A DNA stretch of 30,497 bases from Pseudomonadota bacterium (lineage in GTDB: Bacteria > Myxococcota_A > Polyangia > Haliangiales > Haliangiaceae), in assembly GCA_023428295.1 (NCBI GenBank), contig JAEYYV010000217.1:1-30497 (forward strand). Reading direction: 5' to 3'. The translations under genes and the position numbers were made by a program. A model generated the notes under the pieces. The model was not told the DNA's origin. It did no database searches and saw only the letters and a program-made list of their open reading frames with translations. Shown piece by piece: positions 8,378 to 16,318 of the stretch (position 1 is the first letter of the stretch; every line of letters begins with the position of its first letter).

Positions 8378-9651
8378 GTCGATGGCGTGGATCGAGCGCG
8401 GCGCAGGAAGTAGCGCCCGCTGACCGCGAGTAGCACGACGCAGGCGGCGCTCGTCGCGTACGAGAAGTAGCGGAAGAACTCGAGCTTCGAGATGTCGGCT
8501 TGACCGAGCATCTTGTAGAGCACGATGCCGACCGAGCCGCCGTACGCGACGGCGTCACTGACGTAGATCAGGAACACGGCGGTCGCGACGGTTCCGAGCG
8601 CGGCGATCATGCGATCGAACAGCACGCTGCCGTAGGGCACGTAGCCGAGGTACAGCCCGAGTCCGACGAGGATCATCCACGCCTTGGGTCCGATCACGTG
8701 GCTGTCGAACATCAGCGTCGACACTCCGACGGTGAGCGCGCCGAGTCCCATGATGAGGTAGGTCAGGAGCAGGCCGCGCTTGTTGTTCTTCACCAGGTAC
8801 AACAGGCTCAGAACGAACATCACGGAGATCGCGATCGGGATCTCCGTGAGCGTGAAGACGCCTGCTTGGTTGTCGTAGCCGAGGTCCGCCCAGATCTCGG
8901 CAGCGTAGTTGTCGCGGAAGTCGCGATACGCCGTCAGGAACAGATAGACGATCACGAGGAGAACCAGCCCGCCGAGGTACCTCCGCGTGAACGCGCGCCG
9001 CTCGTTGCGGTCCATCGGTTCGCGCTCGGTGCGGGCGGCGACATCTTCTGCGCTCGGCGGCGGGATCAAGCTCATGCCGTACGTGGCGGCGAGAAAGATC
9101 GGCAGGAACAAGAGGCCGGTGAGCGCCGGCATCCAGGCCTCCGAGATGCCGTGATTGAGGAGCAGTGCGCCGACGGACTTCACGGCGCCACTCGCGACGA
9201 CGTACGCGCAGCTGAGGCCCGCCGTGAGAATCTCCGAGGTGCGGCGCCCCTCGAGAAAGCTGATCATCACGCCCCACACCGTTCCGAGCGGCAGGCCATT
9301 CAAGAACAGCGCGACGACCTTGCCCGACGGTGGCAGCACCGCGAACAAGACGAGCGCGACCTCGGCCCACGCGATGAGAAACACGAGCGCCCACACGCGG
9401 CGCTGCGGCGTCATCTCCGAGTTGAACTTGATGCCGAGGAACTTCGACAGCGCGTAGCCGATGAGCTGGCTCACGATCAGCGCGCTCTTCAGGTCGAGGC
9501 CCAAGAACGTCTCGTCGCTGAAGTGCGCCGCCGCGAATGGCTTGCGAAAGCTGTACATCGCGAAGTACGTCGCGAACGCCATCACCACGGCGTACGTCGC
9601 GAAGAGTCCCGGCGATGCGCGGGTCAGCCATCGCGTCACGCGGTGGGGCAC
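8374..9651 (-). CDS. DUF5690-family MFS-like membrane transporter
   Basis: This is a polytopic membrane protein of about 425 residues with some 12 hydrophobic segments. The family signature is strong: YFAMYSFRKPFAAA near the N-terminus, LIGYALSKFLGIKFNSE, then LNGLPLGTVWGVMISFLEGR. The C-terminal half has a DFRDNYAAEIWADLGY stretch, GYVPYGSVLFDRMIAAL and SDAVAYGGSVGIVLYK. DUF5690 proteins belong to the major facilitator superfamily and their substrate is not known to me. GTG at 9654 and GTG at 9651 are both possible starts; 9651 lies exactly 6 nt after a TAGCGT box on this strand, so I prefer it. The stop overlaps the stop of the convergent lipoprotein gene. Confidence 0.88.
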   Translation of the reverse strand: MPHRVTRWLTRASPGLFATYAVVMAFATYFAMYSFRKPFAAAHFSDETFLGLDLKSALIVSQLIGYALSKFLGIKFNSEMTPQRRVWALVFLIAWAEVALVLFAVLPPSGKVVALFLNGLPLGTVWGVMISFLEGRRTSEILTAGLSCAYVVASGAVKSVGALLLNHGISEAWMPALTGLLFLPIFLAATYGMSLIPPPSAEDVAARTEREPMDRNERRAFTRRYLGGLVLLVIVYLFLTAYRDFRDNYAAEIWADLGYDNQAGVFTLTEIPIAISVMFVLSLLYLVKNNKRGLLLTYLIMGLGALTVGVSTLMFDSHVIGPKAWMILVGLGLYLGYVPYGSVLFDRMIAALGTVATAVFLIYVSDAVAYGGSVGIVLYKMLGQADISKLEFFRYFSYATSAACVVLLAVSGRYFLRRARSTPST

Positions 9652-9663
9652 CACCCCACGCTA
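9652..9663 (-). promoter_or_regulatory. TAGCGT box before the DUF5690 gene
   Basis: Read on the minus strand, TAGCGT (9663-9658) is followed by 6 nt and the GTG at 9651. The spacing equals that of other genes in this window and supports a leaderless transcript. Confidence 0.45.
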
Positions 9664-9733
9664 GATCGGGGCGACGGTGGCCTCAACCTCGACGAGAACC
9701 GATCGTCGTTCGATGACGGATGCAGCTGCGTGC

Positions 9734-9745
9734 TAGCGTCCGCGC
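9734..9745 (+). promoter_or_regulatory. TAGCGT box before a 22-codon ORF
   Basis: TAGCGT at 9734-9739 is followed by CCGCGC and the ATG at 9746. It has the form of the local leaderless promoters but now drives only a very short reading frame. Confidence 0.45.
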
Positions 9746-9814
9746 ATGCCCGAGCATCGCGCCACCTCGATCAAGACCGAGGTGGTGGTCGCCGGTCCTC
9801 ACGCGCGTCAGTAG
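9746..9814 (+). pseudogene. 22-residue ORF, possible remnant of a flavoprotein start
   Basis: The peptide is MPEHRATSIKTEVVVAGPH plus three residues, then TAG. KTEVVVAGP looks like the first beta strand of an FAD- or NAD-binding Rossmann fold (normally VVVVGAGPAG) that has lost its Gly-rich turn. Because a promoter-like TAGCGT box sits at the standard spacing, this may be the stump of a deleted oxidoreductase gene. It may equally be a small peptide or chance. Its end overlaps the 3' end of the convergent lipoprotein gene. Confidence 0.3.
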
Positions 9815-10329
9815 CTGACGGATTTGCAAGTCTCGATGATTCGATCGACTTGATCGCGCGGCACGAGGGCCGCGCTGCAGCCGACGGGCTTGCCGGCGAT
9901 CATCCGGAACGTCTCGACGAGAAAGTCGTCGCGATTCTGGATCGCGAACACCGCGATCCAGCCATCCGCAACCGTCACCTCCTTCTCGAGAGTCTTCACG
10001 CCGTTCCCAAACCGAGCGAGGTAGTCACTGACGGTCGCGACGTGCTGGTCCATGAACGAGATCTCGATCCGCGTGCGCTGATCACCGTGCGGGCAACGGA
10101 CCTCGACCCACTCGGCGGTCTCCTTGGTCCTCGCGTTGATGATGTCGTTGCGGTTCTTGCGCTTGCAGCCTTCGGCCGGCGTGACCTCGAGGCTCGTCGG
10201 GCTGGCGAGGGGCGGTTTCGCGGCCGCTCGCGGTGCGGGCGCTGAGGTTGCGGTCGTGGTGGGTTCGACCTCCGGTCCCGTGTTGCTTCTGCACGCGACC
10301 AGGAGCATGACGATGACCGGCGACCTCAT
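9808..10329 (-). CDS. Putative lipoprotein, unknown function
   Basis: This is a 173-residue protein with a short lipoprotein signal (MRSPVIVMLLVAC) and a Thr/Ala/Pro-rich spacer to about residue 45. The mature domain begins TPAEGCKRKNRNDIIN and contains VEVRCPHGDQRTRIEISF, DQHVATVSDYLARFGNG and GWIAVFAIQNRDDFLVETFRMI, ending ETCKSVSY. Four Cys are present in the mature part (GCKRK, VRCPH, GCSAA, ETCKS). I do not recognise a family. I placed the start at ATG 10329, which begins the signal peptide; the longer open frame (to 10524) overlaps the neighbouring gene and reads as arbitrary sequence. Confidence 0.7.
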   Translation of the reverse strand: MRSPVIVMLLVACRSNTGPEVEPTTTATSAPAPRAAAKPPLASPTSLEVTPAEGCKRKNRNDIINARTKETAEWVEVRCPHGDQRTRIEISFMDQHVATVSDYLARFGNGVKTLEKEVTVADGWIAVFAIQNRDDFLVETFRMIAGKPVGCSAALVPRDQVDRIIETCKSVSY

Positions 10330-10376
10330 CGGTGCAGGCTGACAGGATCGTCTCCAGGCGGTCAAGGAGGCGATGG

Positions 10377-10388
10377 TAGTCTCGCTCG
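10377..10388 (+). promoter_or_regulatory. TAGTCT box before a 27-codon ORF
   Basis: TAGTCT at 10377-10382 is followed by 6 nt and the ATG at 10389, again the local leaderless spacing. Confidence 0.4.
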
Positions 10389-10472
10389 ATGGTGCGTGTC
10401 GTACTGGCGCTTCGTTGCTGGGTGGCGCGGCCTCCCTCGAGCAACGGGAGTCAGTGCTACATGCAGAAGTAG
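10389..10472 (+). other. Short ORF of 27 residues, possible small protein or truncated lipoprotein
   Basis: The frame runs MVRVVLALRCWVARPP then SSNGSQCYMQK and stops at TAG. It starts 6 nt after a TAGTCT box. The hydrophobic start followed by Ser/Asn/Gly and Cys resembles a short secreted peptide, or a lipoprotein broken by an indel near codon 9. No homology can be named. It ends 9 nt before the end of the convergent GIDE-like gene. Confidence 0.3.
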
Positions 10473-10481
10473 CTCGCAGCG

Positions 10482-11099
10482 CTACGGCTCGTTCGACAGG
10501 CCACTCGCGCGCTCGAGCTTGCACGCGATCTCGCCGACGAGGCGATGCTTGCCGTCGATGGTAGCGAGCGTGCCGGCGATCGTGACGTTCGCGCCGATCG
10601 CGACCACGGTCTCCTCGATGTTCGACTTCGCGGTGCTCGCTTCCGAGTGGCCCAGGTCCGCGAGCACGTTCGAGCGGCCGTTCGCGTCGGGCTTGCTGGG
10701 GGGCAGCGGAGACACGTCGAAGAAGAGCTCGGTGGGCTCGATCGGGACGCGGCCGTCGGCGTCCTCGATCTCGAACGGCTTGTAGTCGATCTTCTCGACG
10801 AGCTTCGAGCGAGGGTCCATGCCCTGCCGCGGCTGCGCGCGAATGCGAAGCGCGACGCAGCGGATGTTCGTGATCGGCGAGAGGAGGCGCTCGCTCGCGT
10901 CGCGGGTGCGCACGGTGCCCGTGAGCTTCACGAGCTCGCCGTCTTTGGACTTCTCGTCGAGCCAGTCCGCGGACGCGAGGAGCTTGCGCGCGCGGCTGCG
11001 AGATGCGCGCGGCATTCGCGTGAGAAATGACCAGAGCAGCGAGATGACCAACGCCACGGCGGCGCCGACGAGTACGACGAGCCTGACCGTCTTCATCAT
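10482..11099 (-). CDS. Membrane-anchored GIDE-like domain protein
   Basis: This is a 205-residue protein. Residues 5-27 form one transmembrane helix (VRLVVLVGAAVALVISLLW) followed by a basic stretch. The soluble part shows LVKLTGTVRTRD, then SERLLSPITNIRCVALRIRA, FEIEDADGRVPIEP, and later ETVVAIGANVTIAGTLATID. This is the layout of the GIDE domain known from the mitochondrial E3 ligase Mulan and from bacterial membrane proteins. There is no RING finger, so no ubiquitin role is implied, and the bacterial function is unknown. ATG codons at 11099 and 11096 are both possible; TAGATT lies 7 nt before 11099. Confidence 0.65.
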   Translation of the reverse strand: MMKTVRLVVLVGAAVALVISLLWSFLTRMPRASRSRARKLLASADWLDEKSKDGELVKLTGTVRTRDASERLLSPITNIRCVALRIRAQPRQGMDPRSKLVEKIDYKPFEIEDADGRVPIEPTELFFDVSPLPPSKPDANGRSNVLADLGHSEASTAKSNIEETVVAIGANVTIAGTLATIDGKHRLVGEIACKLERASGLSNEP

Positions 11100-11112
11100 C
11101 GCGGCGAATCTA
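11100..11112 (-). promoter_or_regulatory. TAGATT box before the GIDE-like gene
   Basis: On the minus strand TAGATT (11112-11107) precedes the ATG at 11099 by 7 nt. It has the same form as the other leaderless-type boxes here. Confidence 0.4.
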
Positions 11113-11131
11113 TCAACACGGAGGTCTCGCG

Positions 11132-14100
11132 TTAACGCTGCGCCGACGATTCGAGCAGCCCGCCGATCGCGCGGAGCTCTGCAGCGTCGGTGACGGACGT
11201 GAGCGCGACGTTGAGGACGGTGATGCCGTGGGCGGCGATGGCGTCGAGCATCGCCGCTGCGTTCGGGCTGTTGGCGGCGAGCGCGCCCGCGAGCTTGATC
11301 AGATGCGGATGTCGGGTGGCGACGAGCAGGCTGTGATCGCTGTACTCGAACATCGGCTCCGCGTTGTCGACGAGACCCATGTTGGCGAGATCGAGCCCGA
11401 GCTGTGCGAAGCGGACGCGCAGCGCATCGAGGAGCGGCTGTAGCGGATGCTGGGGCTTCGGCGTCGGAGCGGGGAGCGCGTTCACTTGGTGAATGCGATC
11501 GCGCACGTGATGGAGCACGACCTGGGAGAGCAGGCTGCCGTTATCGACGATGCCCGGCGCATCGACGTTGTCGGGGACGACGTAGACGGGCCTCGAGTCC
11601 GTGAACAGACGCACGAGCGCCGCCGCGGTGAGCGGGCTCGGGCGCGCGATCTCGAAGGCGAAGCGGTCTGCTTCGTGCGTTCCGATCCGAGCGAGCGCGA
11701 GTGCGTGCGCGACGTGAGCGATCACGAGCTCGCGCTCGCGGGCCTGCCGGCTCAGCAACGAGCGAACGAGGAGGCCGTGAACGAGCGACGCGAGATCCTC
11801 GAGCAGCGTCGCGACGGTCCGCTCGTCGGTGGGCTGCAGGTAGAGCGCCCCCGAGACGCCGGTGTGGCCGGGCGGCACCCACTCGTGCGTGCCTCGCGCG
11901 GTCGTGACGCGAATGCTCGGCGACGTCAGAGGCGGGCCTGCGATCCAGAGTGCACCGCGCACGTGGGCGAAGCGGTGATCGCCCAGGCCGTGACCGAACA
12001 TGCGGTGAAGCGCGAGCGCGTCGTCGGGTGGCTTGACGAGATCCTTGAACGCGTCCTTGCACGCTTCGCGAACCGTGCTGAGTGCCTGGCGCCAGATCGC
12101 ATCGTCGACGGGGCGGTCCCACGTGCGATCGGGCGTGAAGCGTGCGTCCTCGAGCATCGCGACGATCGGCCACGTGCCGGTGTCGGGAATCGGGTTGAAC
12201 GGGTGCATCGCGCGGTGCGCGTGGATGCCGCGACGCTGCGCGGCGCTCGGGTGCAGGATGCCGACGATGCCTCGCGTGCCGGTGACGCCGTCGCCGTCGA
12301 GGATGAGCTGCGCGAGGAAGTCGCGCGCCGCGGGCAGGGCGAGCGTGGTGGCGAGCGGCTTGTCGCGATTGCGCCGCGCGAGCGCATCGAGGGCGAGCTC
12401 TTCGGTCGCGTCGACGAACAGGACGCCGCGGTGGCGTGCGAGGTCGAGCGTCACGGGATCGATGCGGACGACGATGCGCTGATCGTCGAGCGGTGGCGAC
12501 ACGGCAGCGCCGTGAGGAACGGACCACACGCTGCCGAAGAGCTCGATCTGTTGATCGATCGCCGTCGGCGGGACCGAGCTCGGAGCGATGGTCTCGAAGA
12601 GCGGCACGGTGGCGAGATCGGCGGGATCGAGGGCGCCGCGGAACAGCGCGCGCACGAGGTTGCGGCGGATCCGTGGCTCGAGCGACTCGACAGGTGTCCG
12701 GGCGAGGATCGTCCGCGTGAGCCGCAGCGCGAGCTCGCGCGCGTGCGGAATCTCGGGGCTGTCGAGGTTCAGCGCGCGAAGCTGGTGGGCGATGGCCGCG
12801 GGCGCGTCCTCGCGATCGAGCTGGGCGACCAGCTCGGGAGCTTCGAGCGCGATCTGGATCGATGGAGAGATGTCGATCGAGATGACCTTGCGCAGCTCGC
12901 CATCGACGTGAAGCAGCGCGGACGAGCCTTCGTCCTCGACGAGCGCGATCTCGCCGTGCCCGAGTGCGGCGCCGATGTCGCCGAGCTCCGCGAGCGTTCG
13001 CTTCATCTCGGGCGCCACGCCCTGGAGCGTTGGCGACGGCAGGAGGCCGCGCGCCATGCGCCGCGCGCGCTGCAGCTTCATGACGTCGGACGTGACGTCG
13101 CGAACATCGTCGTGGAGGCCCTCGAGGAGCGTCCCGATCTCGCCGCTACCGTCGGTGATGTGAATGATCGGCGAGTCGCACGGGTGGTCGGGATCGTTCT
13201 CTCGCGCGAGCCACGTGCCGGTCCAGGTCGTCGTGGCGATGAAGGGACGCCGGGCGCTCGTGATGGACGTGCGCGCACCTTGCACCGTGAGGAAGATGGC
13301 CGCTTCGCGCAGCGGTGCGAGCCGGGCGTCGCCGATGCTGCGCGCGAACAGTCGACGAGCGGGGCCCGGATCGCCGAGCACGTGCGGTCGTGCTGCGCCG
13401 ATCGCGAGGAGGAGCGCCGGGGCTGCTTCGCTCACGCGCGCGACGATCTCGCCGGTCACATCGCTCGGGATGCCATCGAAGGCGGGCATCGTGCGCGTTG
13501 CTTCGATCTCCACGACCGCGCGAAGTGGAAGGGGCGAGTCGTGCCGGATCACGTCGAACGGCCGGCCCTCGACGAGGACCTGGACCTCGATCCCGACGCT
13601 GCCCACGCCGACAACGCCGCGCGCGATCGGTCCTTCGATCTCGACGGTGTCGCCGGGCAACGCGATCGGCTGCACGGGTTGGGAGCGGTGACGCTCGATC
13701 CTCTTCTCGCGAAGGTCCGCGTACCTGCGCATCTCGAGCTCGAGCGATGCTTCGCGCACGGGCACGCCGGCGAGCGTGGCGACGGCCGATGCGATCTCGT
13801 CGCCGGCGACCAACGGCGAGAAGCCAGCGATCGCGATCGAGCCCGGCGCGACGTACGGGATCGTCGTCGGGAAGCGAGCACACAGCTCGTCGATGCTCTG
13901 CGGATGCGGATCGCCAAGGACGGGCCACATGCGATGCGCGCGCACGCGGGCGAGGAGCTCGGCGCCGAGAAGCTCCTCTGCGCTGGCCTTCGTGAGCGCC
14001 GCACAAAACGTGCGGCCGAGCCCATCGTGCAGGTCGACCGTGCGAGGACCGAGCAGCTCGAGTGGACGTTCGCCCAGGAGCGCCAGCGCCGTGGCACGCA

Positions 14101-16318
14101 CGAGTGCGAGCTGCCACGCGTGCTCGTCGATTCCATCTCCGAGGATCGCCCATGTGGCGGTCGGGATGATCGCTTCGGTGTCGACGACGATCTTGCACGG
14201 CGCCACCGGCAGGATCAGCGGCGTGCTCGAGATGGTGACGCCGCGGTGCTGGTACGTGATGACCGCGTCGCGCCAACTCGCGGGACCTACGGCGCCTACG
14301 TGCGTCTCGCCCGTCATCGCGAGGGCGAACGCGGTGGACTGCGAGAGATTGGAGGCGACGATCTCGGCGATGGCGGGATGCGCGGTCGCCACGGTGTAGA
14401 CGACCTGCGCGAGCTCGGGCGCGGCGGCCGCCAGGCGCGCACGCTCCTCGCGATCGCAACGAAGCAGGAGTCGGCCGGCGGACGGAGTTGCGACGATGTC
14501 GGTCTCGACGATTCCGACCGACGGGCGTCTGGTGATCTCCGCGTGAGACAGATCGTTGCCGTCGACGGAGCGCCACGCACGCGCGTCGGCGAGTGGTGGG
14601 CCGAGCACCGCGCCGAGCGATCGTGCGAGCACGAGGCCGTGCTGGAGCATGACTCGCGGAGCGGTGTGTGCGATCGCCTCGATGGCGCGCAGCACGCCGG
14701 CGCGCATCGCTCGATCCACACGCGCGTACTCCGCGTCGCGAAGGACGCCGCGGAAGCGCGCCCCAGGAGTGATCGCCGGCGCGTCGATCACCGCGTCGAA
14801 GCGCACGGGGCTGTGGTGCTCGATGCGCTCGATCTCGCGACCGTGGTGCAACACGACGAGCGCCGAGGTGCCGTCGTCTGCATAGATGCAGACTTCACCC
14901 GCGAGACCATCGAACACGCTTTGTGGGACGCAGCTCTGCGCAGGCACCGTTTGCAACGCCATGCGGCTCCTCGGCGCCTTCCGGGTGATCACCGTGGCTG
15001 GACGCTTCTCGTGTGCAAAGAACCGCTCGTGATCGCGCCGCTGTTGCCGCGCCGTGCGAAGGCGCCGGCGAACCGCGCGCTGATCGTGGAACGCGCCCGC
15101 GATCACGCGCTCGGCGGGATCGCCGGGAGCGACCCACAGGATGTTGTCGACCCACGGCTCGAGGTCGCGATCGAGTGGCTTGCGTGCGTGATAGACGAGC
15201 CCCGACCAGCGCCAGTGAAGCGGGCGAGGCGTGCCAGACGCGTCGCGCAGCAGCGGAAGCTCGGCGAGCGGCGCGAGTGGCGACTCCTCGGGGACGCCCT
15301 TTCGAAACCAATGCCCGCGATCGACGATGCCCGCGAGCAGCGCGAGTGCGGCGGTGCGTGCGATGCCTTGATCGACCGCGAGACGCGCGACGAGCTGCGC
15401 GACGAGCGCTGGCAACAGCTCGGGCACGCGGTGCACCGCAGCGTCGATCGGATAGCTGTCGCGCTGTACTTGCGAGCGCGATGCGTTGGTGGGCATTCGC
15501 GGCGCGTCGATCAAGAGGCGGATCGGCAGCGTGTCGGGCGAGCGCGACAGCGGGTACCGCGCGAGCACCACGCCGCGCTCGGCGACCTCCATGAGGCCGC
15601 CGGTGATGATCGCTGGATCCGCGACGGCGAGAAAGCCGTCGAGCCCATCGCCGAGCGGCACGCGCACGACATCGCGCGAGTGCTCGACGCGGTGATAGCG
15701 ATTCGCGCCGATCGTGAGCAGCACCGGAATGTCGGCGCATGCGCCGCGCGCGATGGCGAGCTCGGGCGGCTCGCCGAACAAGTACGACAGCACCTCGAGC
15801 GACGCGCGGCGGCGCAGGTGGACACGCATGCCTCGCTTGGCACCATCCGGCACCGCGATGGTCTCGGTGGTCATCTTGCGCAGCGCGGACTCGGCGATGT
15901 CTGCGCCCGGATCCTCGAGGACGTCCGGCGTGTAGCGCGCGCGGATCGCCTTGTCGTCGTGCACCGCGATCACGTCGATGAACGCGGGCTCGAGACCGAG
16001 ACCGCTGTTGACCGCCGCGGCGAGCAGGCGCAGGTGATGCCGCTCGTCCGCGGCTTCGGGGCTGACGAGCTCGTCGAACAGTCGCGTCAGATCCTCGGCG
16101 GGCCACGGCTCGCCCTGCCACGACAGCCAGATGTCGTTCGAGTCGCCAGCGAGCGTGATCGCGCTCGCGTTCGACGCCACGGCGGCGCGGATTCCCTCGA
16201 GCACCCACGCGGCGCGCTCGACGAGCTGGTACTCGCGCAGCTTGGCGATCGCGCGCGCCGCATCGACGCGAACGCGACCACCACCGACGCGTGGACCGGG
16301 TGCTGCCGGGCGCATCAT
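11132..16318 (-). CDS. Giant protein of about 1728 residues, partner of the GHKL ATPase, unknown function
   Basis: This is an unrecognised protein translated from ATG 16318 (or 16315), overlapping the upstream ATPase stop. The open frame extends to 16864, but that extension lies inside the ATPase gene. The first 300 residues look like a degenerate GHKL/HSP90 fold: IAKLREYQLVERAAWVLEGI aligns by eye with the helix carrying the ATP-binding Asn. IWLSWQG and DLTRLFDELVSPEAADE follow, but no clear DxGxG box is present. Farther on, three or four segments share a loose pattern (G-x-V-x-I, GR, then HSP or P, then a strand and D): near GEVCIYADDG, GVVGVGSVG, GEIALVEDEG and GIVGILHPSA. No signal peptide or membrane helix is seen. 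Genome context suggests it works with the ATPase, perhaps as a large chaperone-like machine. That is inference. Confidence 0.85.
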   Translation of the reverse strand: MMRPAAPGPRVGGGRVRVDAARAIAKLREYQLVERAAWVLEGIRAAVASNASAITLAGDSNDIWLSWQGEPWPAEDLTRLFDELVSPEAADERHHLRLLAAAVNSGLGLEPAFIDVIAVHDDKAIRARYTPDVLEDPGADIAESALRKMTTETIAVPDGAKRGMRVHLRRRASLEVLSYLFGEPPELAIARGACADIPVLLTIGANRYHRVEHSRDVVRVPLGDGLDGFLAVADPAIITGGLMEVAERGVVLARYPLSRSPDTLPIRLLIDAPRMPTNASRSQVQRDSYPIDAAVHRVPELLPALVAQLVARLAVDQGIARTAALALLAGIVDRGHWFRKGVPEESPLAPLAELPLLRDASGTPRPLHWRWSGLVYHARKPLDRDLEPWVDNILWVAPGDPAERVIAGAFHDQRAVRRRLRTARQQRRDHERFFAHEKRPATVITRKAPRSRMALQTVPAQSCVPQSVFDGLAGEVCIYADDGTSALVVLHHGREIERIEHHSPVRFDAVIDAPAITPGARFRGVLRDAEYARVDRAMRAGVLRAIEAIAHTAPRVMLQHGLVLARSLGAVLGPPLADARAWRSVDGNDLSHAEITRRPSVGIVETDIVATPSAGRLLLRCDREERARLAAAAPELAQVVYTVATAHPAIAEIVASNLSQSTAFALAMTGETHVGAVGPASWRDAVITYQHRGVTISSTPLILPVAPCKIVVDTEAIIPTATWAILGDGIDEHAWQLALVRATALALLGERPLELLGPRTVDLHDGLGRTFCAALTKASAEELLGAELLARVRAHRMWPVLGDPHPQSIDELCARFPTTIPYVAPGSIAIAGFSPLVAGDEIASAVATLAGVPVREASLELEMRRYADLREKRIERHRSQPVQPIALPGDTVEIEGPIARGVVGVGSVGIEVQVLVEGRPFDVIRHDSPLPLRAVVEIEATRTMPAFDGIPSDVTGEIVARVSEAAPALLLAIGAARPHVLGDPGPARRLFARSIGDARLAPLREAAIFLTVQGARTSITSARRPFIATTTWTGTWLARENDPDHPCDSPIIHITDGSGEIGTLLEGLHDDVRDVTSDVMKLQRARRMARGLLPSPTLQGVAPEMKRTLAELGDIGAALGHGEIALVEDEGSSALLHVDGELRKVISIDISPSIQIALEAPELVAQLDREDAPAAIAHQLRALNLDSPEIPHARELALRLTRTILARTPVESLEPRIRRNLVRALFRGALDPADLATVPLFETIAPSSVPPTAIDQQIELFGSVWSVPHGAAVSPPLDDQRIVVRIDPVTLDLARHRGVLFVDATEELALDALARRNRDKPLATTLALPAARDFLAQLILDGDGVTGTRGIVGILHPSAAQRRGIHAHRAMHPFNPIPDTGTWPIVAMLEDARFTPDRTWDRPVDDAIWRQALSTVREACKDAFKDLVKPPDDALALHRMFGHGLGDHRFAHVRGALWIAGPPLTSPSIRVTTARGTHEWVPPGHTGVSGALYLQPTDERTVATLLEDLASLVHGLLVRSLLSRQARERELVIAHVAHALALARIGTHEADRFAFEIARPSPLTAAALVRLFTDSRPVYVVPDNVDAPGIVDNGSLLSQVVLHHVRDRIHQVNALPAPTPKPQHPLQPLLDALRVRFAQLGLDLANMGLVDNAEPMFEYSDHSLLVATRHPHLIKLAGALAANSPNAAAMLDAIAAHGITVLNVALTSVTDAAELRAIGGLLESSAQR

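Noticed and set aside
8500..10245. Plus-strand frame of 581 codons opposite the DUF5690 transporter
   Set aside because: It is composed of H, R, D, E and Q without folds, while the minus strand encodes a clear membrane transporter family.
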